A stretch of DNA of 51,842 nt from CAG-390 sp045541375. GTDB lineage: Bacteria; Bacillota; Clostridia; Oscillospirales; CAG-272. The stretch covers positions 1 to 51,842 of the forward strand of contig JAZQJB010000023.1 in assembly GCA_045541375.1 (NCBI GenBank). The letters run 5' to 3'. Below the pieces are notes generated by a model. That model ran no database searches and had not been told where the DNA came from. It saw nothing but the letters and a program-made list of their open reading frames with translations. Positions 8,482 through 15,899 of the stretch are shown here, in pieces. A program made the translations under genes and the position numbers. Within the stretch, counting starts at the first letter, position 1. Each line of letters opens with the position of its first letter.

Positions 8482-9651
8482 TTAGTCTTCCTTTCTATCT
8501 TCGTTCTTTTCGCTCTTTTCGCCCTCGGAAGCAAAGGTATCTTCCTTGATCGAATGATCCTCGTAGTAAGCGGAATCGGTGCTTTCTTCCTCAAAGGAAG
8601 CGTTTTCCTGATCCTTGACCGTCTTTTCAACGATGTCGGACGCGAGCTCCTTCTCTTCCGCCGCGCGAACACCCTCGTAGCGGGTCTTCTTCTTTGCCTT
8701 AGCCGCCGCTGCCTCGGGGGCTGTCTTATCGACAACGGCAATGAAGATGTCCTCGATGCTCATGCCGAGCGCCTCAAGACCGATGAGGGGCCACTTTCTC
8801 TCCGCAAGCGCCCAGAAGAGCTTCTTACGGATGTCGATGCCGACTTCGCTTTCGATCATATAAGTATAAGCGTCGCCGTCGCGCGCCGCGAGAACCTCGG
8901 CATAGCAAATGCCGGGAAGATTGCGGAGAAGCGCAAGAACGTCGCGCTGGGGACCGCTGATCTTGACGTTGAAGCGGCGAGTGTTCTCGACCGCGCGGGA
9001 GATGTTCTCGGTCAGCTCGTTAGCAACGATCTTACCCTTGTTGATGATAACGATCCTGTCGCAGACCGCCTGAACCTCCTGCAGGATGTGCGTGGAGAGA
9101 ATGACGGTGTGCTCCTTACCAAGGGTACGGATAAGGTTTCTGATCTCGATGATCTGCTTGGGGTCAAGTCCGATGGTGGGCTCGTCAAAAATGATGACGG
9201 GCGGGTTACCGACGAGTGCCTGCGCGATGCCCACACGCTGCTTGTAACCCTTCGAGAGGTTCTTGAGCATTCTGTGGTAAACGTCCGTGATCTTAACGAC
9301 CTCGCAGATCTCGCGGAGGTGCTTTTCCTTGTTGAGCTTACAGTTTTTGAGGTCGTAAGCAAAGGAGAGGTATTCCTCGACGGTCATATCGGGGTAAAGA
9401 GGAGGCTGCTCGGGGAGATAGCCGATCAGTCTTTTTGCATTCAGCGGGTCGTCGAGCACATCAACGCCGCCGATCTTGATCGAGCCCGAGGTGGAGGAAA
9501 GATAGCCCGTGAGCATATTCATCGTGGTACTCTTGCCCGCGCCGTTGGGACCGAGGAATCCAAGAACCTCGCCCTTCGCAACCTCAAAGCTGATATCGTC
9601 CACGGCTGTAAAATTGCCGTAGTTTTTCACCAGGTGAGAAATTTTAATCAT
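8482..9651 (-). CDS. ABC transporter ATP-binding protein with a charged C-terminal tail (GldA-like)
   Basis: A 389-residue ATPase. Walker A is GPNGAGKST (residues 34-42), the signature is LSKGYKQRVGIAQAL, Walker B is VIIFDEPTIGLD and the H-loop is LSTHIL. I chose the start at 9651 because AAAGGAT lies about 8 bases upstream and the core begins MIKISHLVKNYG; a longer frame to 9708 has no RBS. The core ends near residue 305. The last 85 residues are a Lys/Glu-rich, probably disordered tail not usual in the family. First gene of the operon. Confidence 0.85.
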   Translation of the reverse strand: MIKISHLVKNYGNFTAVDDISFEVAKGEVLGFLGPNGAGKSTTMNMLTGYLSSTSGSIKIGGVDVLDDPLNAKRLIGYLPEQPPLYPDMTVEEYLSFAYDLKNCKLNKEKHLREICEVVKITDVYHRMLKNLSKGYKQRVGIAQALVGNPPVIIFDEPTIGLDPKQIIEIRNLIRTLGKEHTVILSTHILQEVQAVCDRIVIINKGKIVANELTENISRAVENTRRFNVKISGPQRDVLALLRNLPGICYAEVLAARDGDAYTYMIESEVGIDIRKKLFWALAERKWPLIGLEALGMSIEDIFIAVVDKTAPEAAAAKAKKKTRYEGVRAAEEKELASDIVEKTVKDQENASFEEESTDSAYYEDHSIKEDTFASEGEKSEKNEDRKED

Positions 9652-9676
9652 TTCGGTGATCCTTTCAATTTCCTTC

Positions 9677-9757
9677 CCATTATTAATATAATAATGGCAT
9701 TTTGACACATAGTATAGTATATCATAAATATATTACATATATATGAACATTACACAA
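9677..9757 (-). promoter_or_regulatory. Leader of the ABC operon: weak promoter and inverted repeat
   Basis: On the minus strand TGTTCA, 17 bases, TATGAT is a possible promoter near 9720-9750. Between it and the RBS lies CCATTATT-AATAT-AATAATGG (9677-9697), a perfect 8-bp inverted repeat that could be an operator or a 5' UTR hairpin. Both are tentative because the region is very AT-rich. Confidence 0.35.
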
Positions 9758-9835
9758 AATAGCACGAATTGCTAGTGAATTGTTGGTGATTTTTGTGTGA
9801 TTTATTTTTACTTTATTATACCCCTCGGAAATAGA

Positions 9836-10150
9836 GCGAACATAACTTTCCCCGGTGTCCCCTCATCACCCGCTACGTCAGAACCCCAAAAACGCGCAAG
9901 CGCGTTTCCGGGAACCCGACGGCGGGAGCTTCTCCCAGGAGAAGCCTGAGTTTTAAGCGCATTCACCTTCATTTATTCTTCTGTTTGGTATTTCAATCAA
10001 TAAAAACATTCCAATTTGACCAACAAACGACTTACGCCCAACCGATGTTCGCTGAAATTCGATGTATGATGCGAACAACCACTTAGGCTTCTCCCGGGAG
10101 AAGCTCCCGCAAAGCGGGTGATGAGGGGACACCCAGAAAGCTTTGTTCGC
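9836..10150. mobile_element. Non-coding, MITE-like element with terminal inverted repeats
   Basis: The left end (9836 onward: GCGAAC, then GGTGTCCCCTCATCACCCGC from about 9854) and the right end (its reverse complement up to GTTCGC at 10150) form imperfect terminal inverted repeats of about 38 bases, with 20 or more consecutive matching bases inside. Subterminal GAGAAGC/GCTTCTC hairpins are also inverted. The roughly 315-base element has no credible ORF; the 63-codon frame on the minus strand crosses its end. I see no clear target duplication. It fills most of the gene-free gap 9709-10275; an internal hairpin ACGCGC-AA-GCGCGT lies at 9892. Confidence 0.55.
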
Positions 10151-10181
10151 ACTTGCTTATTAACAACTGCCTTTGCCCAAG

Positions 10182-10210
10182 TAGACAAAATCCAAAAAAT
10201 ATGATATAAT
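10182..10210 (+). promoter_or_regulatory. Sigma-A promoter of the ECF-fusion gene
   Basis: TAGACA (10182-10187), 17 bases, TATAAT (10205-10210). The gene therefore appears to be transcribed by the housekeeping polymerase, unlike the other sigma operons in this window. Confidence 0.75.
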
Positions 10211-10275
10211 ATTTCAAAATCTATGCAACCAAATTTGGAATTGCCACACTATATGGATGAAGGGAGGCGAGAAGA

Positions 10276-11913
10276 ATGAGTAACTCAAGCGTTATGCGCG
10301 ATCGGTTGATGAATGAATTTGCCGAGAACTATATGGAAAAGATCTTTTACTTCTGCCTGAAAAAGACAGGGGACCAATATGAGGCGGAGGATCTTACGCA
10401 GGATATTGCCCTGCAGATCATCACATCTCTGCACGGCGGAACGATACCGACGAGTTTTTCCGCTTGGGTATGGCAGATCGCGCGCAACCGTTATTCGCTT
10501 TGGGCGGCACGAAAACATAATCGTAACGAGTCGGTAACCGGTTCCGACATCGGAGATTATGAGATCGAAGACGAGAGCGAGAATTTGCTCTATGAAACGA
10601 TACACGCAGAGGAAATGTCCCTGCTGAGGCGCGAGCTGGCGTTCATCAAGAGCGACTACCGAAACATCGTCATTGCCTACTACATCGAAAACAAAAGCGT
10701 CCGCGAGATCGCATCAGCACTCTCACTCCCCGAAAACACAGTAAAGTCACGGCTTTTCCGTGCAAGAGAAATTTTGAAAGAAGGTATGGATATGGCAAGA
10801 GAATTTGGTGTAAGAAGTTACAAGCCCGAGGAAGTGGATTTCACCTGCAGCTGCAACTCTTTTGGCGACAAGGGACAGCCCTGGAACGTGCTCACCCACA
10901 AGATCTACAAAAACATTTTCCTTGAGGCTTACGGCAACCCCTCAACAGCAGAAGAACTCTCTCTCGAGCTCGGCATAGCGCTCCCCTATATGGAGGACGA
11001 GCTTGATTATCTGACAAAGCAAACATTCTTAATTAAGAACGCAGACAAATACGAAACGGCATTCCCCATCGTCAGCAAAGACGCGCAGGAAAAGGTATGG
11101 AACAATAATTGCCGTGTGATCCCACATCTCACAGAGCTATTCACAAAGCTTATCGACAACTTTACCGACGCTTGCAATGCTCACGGTATCAGTTATTTCG
11201 GCAAGTATCAGACTTATGAAGATGCAAAATGGGTGCTTCTGATGCGCGCATTCGATAAACTTATGTATTCCGCGTCGCCCGATAAAGAATTTGCTTATAC
11301 CAAGCGTCCCGATCACGGGCAGTGGGATATCGTCGGATATCAGGAAAGCAACATTCCCCACATCCCGTGGGTCGGACTTCACGGATGCCCCAAAGAACGC
11401 GAGGACAAGCCCGCCGTTCATTTTCAGCAGTTCAAATACAAGTATAAAAATATTATGAAAAATACCCCCGATTATCTCAGCCACGACGAAGCATTGACGC
11501 TTAAATCGGTGGCTGAAGGAAAATCAAGCGAGTGCGAAGAATATTATCTGGGCAGACTTACCGATTACGGTTATATCGTCAAAACCGATTCGGGATATGA
11601 ACCGACATTCATCGTATTTGACGGCAAAAGCAGCGAAGAATATCTTGCCGAATTCACCGATTCGGAAAAAAATTCTATTGCAACTACCGTCGCAGAGATC
11701 CGCAGAATACTCAAAGAAGTATCGGAATACGCTTACAAAACAACCGCAGAAGACCTTCCCGCTGCTATCGCAAGCAACGAAAATATGTGCGTGTTTGCGT
11801 GCCGCGACAATGCATTTGACAGATGCTACATTCTCGATCAGGCTCTGAACAACGGTTGGCTCAAATATGACGAGCACACAAGCCGTGTAATTGGCGCTTA
11901 TATGTATCTTTAA
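10276..11913 (+). CDS. ECF-type sigma factor fused to a long C-terminal region with a possible winged helix
   Basis: A 545-residue protein. Residues 12-85 form sigma region 2 (EAEDLTQDIALQI and FSAWVWQIARNRY); residues 113-165 form region 4 (SVREIASALSLPENTVKSRL). That is a whole ECF sigma factor, yet about 380 residues follow. Residues 215-265 (PSTAEELSLELGIALPYMED onward) look like a winged helix. A CSC pair at about residue 190 opens the extension, and Trp/Tyr-rich segments follow. GGGAGG precedes the ATG. It has its own promoter and terminator and no adjacent anti-sigma gene, so the C-terminal part may regulate the sigma domain in cis; that is inference. The C-terminal family is not one I can name. 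Confidence 0.7.
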   Translation: MSNSSVMRDRLMNEFAENYMEKIFYFCLKKTGDQYEAEDLTQDIALQIITSLHGGTIPTSFSAWVWQIARNRYSLWAARKHNRNESVTGSDIGDYEIEDESENLLYETIHAEEMSLLRRELAFIKSDYRNIVIAYYIENKSVREIASALSLPENTVKSRLFRAREILKEGMDMAREFGVRSYKPEEVDFTCSCNSFGDKGQPWNVLTHKIYKNIFLEAYGNPSTAEELSLELGIALPYMEDELDYLTKQTFLIKNADKYETAFPIVSKDAQEKVWNNNCRVIPHLTELFTKLIDNFTDACNAHGISYFGKYQTYEDAKWVLLMRAFDKLMYSASPDKEFAYTKRPDHGQWDIVGYQESNIPHIPWVGLHGCPKEREDKPAVHFQQFKYKYKNIMKNTPDYLSHDEALTLKSVAEGKSSECEEYYLGRLTDYGYIVKTDSGYEPTFIVFDGKSSEEYLAEFTDSEKNSIATTVAEIRRILKEVSEYAYKTTAEDLPAAIASNENMCVFACRDNAFDRCYILDQALNNGWLKYDEHTSRVIGAYMYL

Positions 11914-11919
11914 TATCAC

Positions 11920-11954
11920 TGCCGAGAGCGACAAATGTCGCTCTCGGCATTTTT
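11920..11954 (+). terminator. Intrinsic terminator of the ECF-fusion gene
   Basis: TGCCGAGAGCGACA (11920-11933), AA, TGTCGCTCTCGGCA (11936-11949), then TTTTT. A 14-bp perfect stem. Confidence 0.92.
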
Positions 11955-12025
11955 GCATACGAGCAAATTATCCGATAACCGCAGGCAGTGAGATATCACT
12001 GAGATTATGTCGACAAATCAAAAGT

Positions 12026-12059
12026 AGCCCTCCCGCTTGCGGGAGGGTTGGGAGGGTAT
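12026..12059. repeat. Dispersed AGCCCTCCCGC hairpin repeat, copy 1
   Basis: AGCCCTCCCGC, TT, GCGGGAGGG, then TTGGGAGGGTA. The same sequence including the tail recurs at 51669-51701, and shorter variants are at 14738 and 50146. It lies in the gene-free stretch 11955-12348, which otherwise holds only the mini-hairpin array and a promoter. Confidence 0.75.
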
Positions 12060-12121
12060 AGAGCACCGCGCGAGATTTTTCAGCCCGAATCAAACCAAGT
12101 GCGAATACAATATAAATCGGA

Positions 12122-12258
12122 AATTTCCGCACCGGCGGAAATTGACCTTCAACTTCGTCCGAAGGGCGAACGTTAACTCGCGCACAGCGCGATCTTAACT
12201 TGCTGAAAGCAACCTTAACTCGGGCGCAGCCCGATCTTAACTCGCACCGCAGGTGCGA
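12122..12258. repeat. Mini-hairpin array F (TTAACT linkers)
   Basis: Units: AATTTCCGC-ACCG-GCGGAAATT (12122), CGCGC-ACA-GCGCG (12179), TTGCT-GAA-AGCAA (12200), CGGGC-GCA-GCCCG (12221) and CGCACC-GCA-GGTGCG (12243). Each unit is joined to the next by CTTAACT or GTTAACT. Stems differ from unit to unit but pair perfectly, while the linker is constant. All readable three-base loops here are in the same orientation. Confidence 0.8.
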
Positions 12259-12284
12259 CAAATATTGCTCTCTAAAATTCGCAT

Positions 12285-12313
12285 TTGACTTTTCCCTCAA
12301 TATATGGTATAAT
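12285..12313 (+). promoter_or_regulatory. Sigma-A promoter of the membrane redox pair
   Basis: TTGACT (12285-12290), 17 bases, TATAAT (12308-12313), 35 bases before the ATG at 12349. Confidence 0.8.
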
Positions 12314-12348
12314 ATAATGAATTATTATTTTATGAGGAGTTTTCACGA

Positions 12349-13113
12349 ATGAATGAGAAAAAGCTTCGGCTTATACATACCGTGTGCGGATGCGTGATCT
12401 CTGCCGCCTTGATCGTTGCCGCCGTTTGTCTGATCGTTTCCGCCCACACGATCTACACCTCCGGCGATTCGCCCTACACGCCCGAAAGCATCGGTGCGGA
12501 ATATGACAAGATCGCAATTCCGCTTTGGGTCGCAATTTCCGTCGTTTTTGCGGGGTTCATACTCAATATCGCGCTTCCAATGCCGAAAAGCAAGGCAAAA
12601 GCGATAAAGGATCCCTTTATCAAGCTTCGGATCCTGCAAAAGAAGCTCCCCACGGGTGCGACTCACGACGGGATCGACCGTCAGCGCACGCTCCGCAAGG
12701 CTTATCGTGCGGTCTGTGCTCTTCTCTGCGCCATCGCATTCATCCCCGCGATCATCATCCTTTGCGACTATGATTCCTTCACTGTCGACAACCTCACCCC
12801 CGCGCTTCTGCGAGTCGTTGGTATGCTCGCCATCGGTGCGGTCATCTCGGGCGTGCTTCTCTTCGCTCTTTCCGTCATTGAGAGAAGAAGTGCAGAACGA
12901 GAAATCGAATGGACAAAAGTTGCTCTTTCAAGCGTAGATAAAAAATCGGCTGCAGCCGTAAAAGACAGCTCGGAAAACGGCAAAAAGATCGTCCGTCTCG
13001 TCCTTGTCGGCGCCGCTTGCGCGCTTATCGTCATCGGTCTGACACAGGACGGATTTTACGACGTTCTTCAAAAAGCAATCAGAATATGCACCGAGTGCAT
13101 CGGTCTTGGATAA
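12349..13113 (+). CDS. Multi-span membrane protein ending in a CD1871A-like CXXC segment
   Basis: A 254-residue protein with about five membrane helices (near 9-33, 60-78, 118-138, 148-170 and 216-235). The last 35 residues, containing VLQKAIRICTECIGLG with Cys 247 and Cys 250, match the short CD1871A-type CXXC-motif proteins that in Clostridia stand before a 4Fe-4S/thioredoxin gene. Here that segment is the C-terminus of a much longer protein, so it looks like a fusion with an unidentified four-helix N-terminal part. GAGGAG serves as RBS. The next gene begins 12 bases later. A role in passing electrons across the membrane is inference. Confidence 0.6.
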   Translation: MNEKKLRLIHTVCGCVISAALIVAAVCLIVSAHTIYTSGDSPYTPESIGAEYDKIAIPLWVAISVVFAGFILNIALPMPKSKAKAIKDPFIKLRILQKKLPTGATHDGIDRQRTLRKAYRAVCALLCAIAFIPAIIILCDYDSFTVDNLTPALLRVVGMLAIGAVISGVLLFALSVIERRSAEREIEWTKVALSSVDKKSAAAVKDSSENGKKIVRLVLVGAACALIVIGLTQDGFYDVLQKAIRICTECIGLG

Positions 13114-13125
13114 GGAGGGATCGCT

Positions 13126-14598
13126 ATGAAAATCAAAGAATGGTTCTCCTCTCACAAGCCGACAAAGCGCAGACTGATCCAGCTTTACGCCGCGCTTCTT
13201 TTCAACGCCAATCTCAAGGGATTCGGCAACGGGCGCATCTATCGCGGACCGCTCAAGGGCATCTGCGCGCCCGGAATCAACTGCTATTCCTGCCCCGCGG
13301 CATCCGCCGCTTGCCCCCTCGGCTCGCTCCAGAACGCGCTGACGGCGGCAAACAAGTCGATCCCCTATTATATGGTGGGCATCATCCTGCTCTATGCGCT
13401 CCTTTTCGGCCGCTGGATCTGCGGATTCCTTTGCCCATTCGGGCTCATTCAGGACCTCATTTATAAGATCAAGACCCCGAAGATCAAGAAAAATCGCTTT
13501 ACAAAGATACTCTCGAAGCTGAAATACGTCATTCTTGCCGTCTTCGTCTTCGCGCTACCCCTCATTTACGCCTTCCGCGAGTTCGTTTTGCCCGCTTTCT
13601 GCAAATACATATGCCCCGCAGGAACGCTTGAGGGCGCGGTCGGACTTCTCTCGAACCCCGAAAACGAGAATATGTTCTCGATGCTCGGCCCGCTTTTCAC
13701 CTGGAAATTCTTCCTTCTTGTCGTCTTTATGCTCGGTGCGGTGTTCATTTACCGCTTCTTCTGCCGCTTCTTCTGCCCGCTCGGATTGATCTACGGCCTT
13801 TTCAACAAGATCTCCTTCATCGGAGTTTCGGTTGAAAACAGCAAATGCACCGAGTGCGGACGCTGCCTTTCGGTCTGCAAAATGGACATCTCGAAGGTCG
13901 GCGACGTTGAATGTATCCAATGCGGCGACTGTATTCCCGAATGCCCGACAAACGCCATCTACCGCCGCGGCCCGCGCTTCCTGCTTGATCCCGGCACACC
14001 CGGCGGCACTCCCCTGACCGGTGAGCCCGAAAAGGATGAAAAGATCATCAAGAAAAACACTCTCGGCAAGCGCATCGTTGCGGCTGTGCTCGCAGTTGTG
14101 CTTTGCGGCGCGCTTGTTTACTACAACTTCTTCGATAAAGTCCCCGAAGCCGTGACGGGCGCCGAGGTCGGACAGATGTGCCCCTCCGAGGAGATCCCGC
14201 TTTACAATTCCGACCAGACCTTCGGCTTCAGCGTGACCACAACCAACAGCAAAGTCCGCGTCATCAACTTCTGGGGCACCTGGTGCGGCCCCTGCGTCGC
14301 GGAGCTTCCCCACTTTGACGAGCTCGCAAACGAATTTGACGGCGAAGCGGTGTTTATCGCGATCCATTCAAGCTACGCAGCAGATACCGCGCTCGACTTT
14401 GTGCTCGCAAATTACCCTGAATCTAAGATGCTCTTCGGTCAGGGCGACGAAAGTGACTCCTACTTCTACTCCCTCGGCGGCGGCGACACATGGCCGATGA
14501 CGGTCGTGCTCGACTCCGAAGGCGTTGTGACAGCGAGATTTGACGGATCGGTCGATTATGAAACGCTGAAAGCAGCCATAGAGGACGCACTCAACTAA
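13126..14598 (+). CDS. Membrane 4Fe-4S polyferredoxin fused to a TlpA-type thioredoxin
   Basis: A 490-residue protein. The N-terminal NapH/YccM-like membrane part has CxxC-P clusters (NCYSCPAASAACPLG; WICGFLCPFG; YICPAG; FCPLG). Two 4Fe-4S ferredoxin motifs follow: CTECGRCLSVC (241-251) and CIQCGDCIPEC (263-273). After another membrane helix near 310-330 comes a TlpA/ResA-like thioredoxin domain with WCGPC at 386-390. It plausibly moves reducing power from cytosolic donors to exported disulfides. GGAGGG is the RBS. It forms an operon with the CXXC protein upstream, the usual clostridial pairing. The domain calls are firm; the physiological partner is not known. Confidence 0.85.
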   Translation: MKIKEWFSSHKPTKRRLIQLYAALLFNANLKGFGNGRIYRGPLKGICAPGINCYSCPAASAACPLGSLQNALTAANKSIPYYMVGIILLYALLFGRWICGFLCPFGLIQDLIYKIKTPKIKKNRFTKILSKLKYVILAVFVFALPLIYAFREFVLPAFCKYICPAGTLEGAVGLLSNPENENMFSMLGPLFTWKFFLLVVFMLGAVFIYRFFCRFFCPLGLIYGLFNKISFIGVSVENSKCTECGRCLSVCKMDISKVGDVECIQCGDCIPECPTNAIYRRGPRFLLDPGTPGGTPLTGEPEKDEKIIKKNTLGKRIVAAVLAVVLCGALVYYNFFDKVPEAVTGAEVGQMCPSEEIPLYNSDQTFGFSVTTTNSKVRVINFWGTWCGPCVAELPHFDELANEFDGEAVFIAIHSSYAADTALDFVLANYPESKMLFGQGDESDSYFYSLGGGDTWPMTVVLDSEGVVTARFDGSVDYETLKAAIEDALN

Positions 14599-14606
14599 AA
14601 AGCCCG

Positions 14607-14682
14607 AAAGTTTTGATCAAACTTTTTCAAAAGTTTGCGGTTTCTTAAGGCAGCGCCTTAAGTCGCCCTCCGCAGAGGGCGA
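14607..14682 (+). repeat. Terminator-like hairpin followed by two perfect mini-hairpins
   Basis: AAAGTTT-TGATC-AAACTTT followed by TTC (14607-14628) may end the redox operon. It is followed by CTTAAGGC-AGC-GCCTTAAG (14644-14662) and TCGCCCTC-CGCA-GAGGGCGA (14663-14682). These stems are perfect, and the block resembles other intergenic hairpin blocks in this window. Confidence 0.6.
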
Positions 14683-14729
14683 AACACCCCTTGCGCTTCA
14701 AGCGGGCGGCGCCCCTGCCGACCGCTTGG

Positions 14730-14768
14730 AATGATAAAGCCCTCCCGCGTGGGGAGGGCTTTATCATT
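14730..14768. repeat. 17-bp-stem hairpin containing the AAAGCCCTCCC repeat
   Basis: AATGATAAAGCCCTCCC (14730-14746), a 5-base loop, and its exact complement (14752-14768). It combines the AATGAT spacer seen in the mini-hairpin arrays with the dispersed CCCTCCC repeat. Confidence 0.7.
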
Positions 14769-14782
14769 CACCCTAAAAACAA

Positions 14783-14813
14783 CCGGCACCTCCCAAATAT
14801 CGGGAAGTGCCGG
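14783..14813 (-). terminator. Terminator of the 14.8-16.5 kb sigma/anti-sigma operon
   Basis: CCGGCAC-C-TCCC, a 7-base loop, GGGA-A-GTGCCGG: an 11-bp stem with one mismatch. On the minus strand it is followed by TTGTTTTT. It lies 13 bases beyond the stop codon. Confidence 0.8.
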
Positions 14814-14825
14814 ATTTTATTGGTT

Positions 14826-15899
14826 TTATTCGTTAACTTCTCCTGTCACCGCTTCGACAAGATCGTCCTCGGTATATTTATCTGTCGAGAGCTTGGCATG
14901 TTCCGCGAACATAGTCCACAGTGCATCGGTTGCCTCAACGCCTACGTCGAAAAATGCCACATCCTTGCCAAAGCTTTCAATAGCGATATTTCCGTTGTCG
15001 AAAACAAACAAATGATGAATACCCCTGTTTGAAGTTTCCAGCATAAAGGAGAACTCGATTACCTTTGCACCTTTCTTCACGGTAACGCCGGCTTCATCGT
15101 AATATCCCGTTATTACCCCGCTGTCGTCAAGTGACAAAATAAGGTCACGGATCTTCTCTCTGGCTTCATCTTCGAGTTGGTATTTATCAATATTGATTTC
15201 ACCATTTGCAGAATCGGGAACTTCCACGCGGAGCACATATTGGCTCATCGACATATAAGTTTCGGCATTTATATCTGCAAAAAACTTCGAAAGCGTGGTA
15301 AGTTCATAATTATTATTAACTGCAACGTAGTAATAATGCGAGAAATACTCGGAATTTGTCGCGCTTTTTTCGAGATACCTGATCGCAACGGCAGCTTTGC
15401 TCGAAACGCCACCTATCTCATAGACCTCAGCCTTGACGATCATCACGTCTTTTTCCTTCTTTTCCGCGTGCGTAAGCCAACCGGTTCTTACCTCTACCTC
15501 GCCGAGCTTTTCGCCGATATATGAACCGTTATGACCGACCGGAATAACAAAACCGATTATATAATCCGTATAATTCCCGCTCACTATCTCGGCAAATGCA
15601 GATTCCTCAATAACCGTTTCATTCTCCGCGTTGATCTCGCCGGCGCTCCATCCGTCGCTGTTTCCGGGGGAAAACATTTTAATTATATCGCTCCAAGCAA
15701 CCGATTCTTGGACGAACCCCGCATCTCCTCCGATAAGCATCGGCAGTACCGCGGCAGCTCCCGCAATCAAAACCGCGAATGACGCAGCAATCACAGCGAT
15801 CTTCATGATCGGGCTTTTCTTCACAACTTTTCTCTCCGCGCGCTCGATAAGGGCGGGGTCGATCTTTCCCATAGCATCAAAAAATTCATTCGTCTTCAT
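14826..15899 (-). CDS. Putative membrane-anchored anti-sigma factor of the adjacent ECF sigma factor
   Basis: A 357-residue protein from the ATG at 15899, which overlaps the sigma stop as ATGA and has AAGGAGGT 8 bases upstream; upstream codons of the same frame lie within the sigma gene. The first 30 residues (NEFFDAMGKIDPALIERAER) match the cytosolic N-termini of the three beta-propeller proteins at 39-47 kb. One membrane helix follows at about 32-52, then an exported domain of about 300 residues that is not a recognised propeller. Control of the sigma factor by this protein is inferred from gene order and the shared motif. What it senses is unknown. Confidence 0.6.
   Translation of the reverse strand: MKTNEFFDAMGKIDPALIERAERKVVKKSPIMKIAVIAASFAVLIAGAAAVLPMLIGGDAGFVQESVAWSDIIKMFSPGNSDGWSAGEINAENETVIEESAFAEIVSGNYTDYIIGFVIPVGHNGSYIGEKLGEVEVRTGWLTHAEKKEKDVMIVKAEVYEIGGVSSKAAVAIRYLEKSATNSEYFSHYYYVAVNNNYELTTLSKFFADINAETYMSMSQYVLRVEVPDSANGEINIDKYQLEDEAREKIRDLILSLDDSGVITGYYDEAGVTVKKGAKVIEFSFMLETSNRGIHHLFVFDNGNIAIESFGKDVAFFDVGVEATDALWTMFAEHAKLSTDKYTEDDLVEAVTGEVNE

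Noticed and set aside
9997..10188. 63-codon minus-strand ORF.
   Set aside because: It runs through the terminal inverted repeat of the non-coding element and has no RBS or known domain.
14766..14790. Another AGGGTGA sigma promoter on the minus strand.
   Set aside because: AGGGTGAATG is present but there is no TGTTA block 24-25 bases upstream, and it lies just after a terminator.
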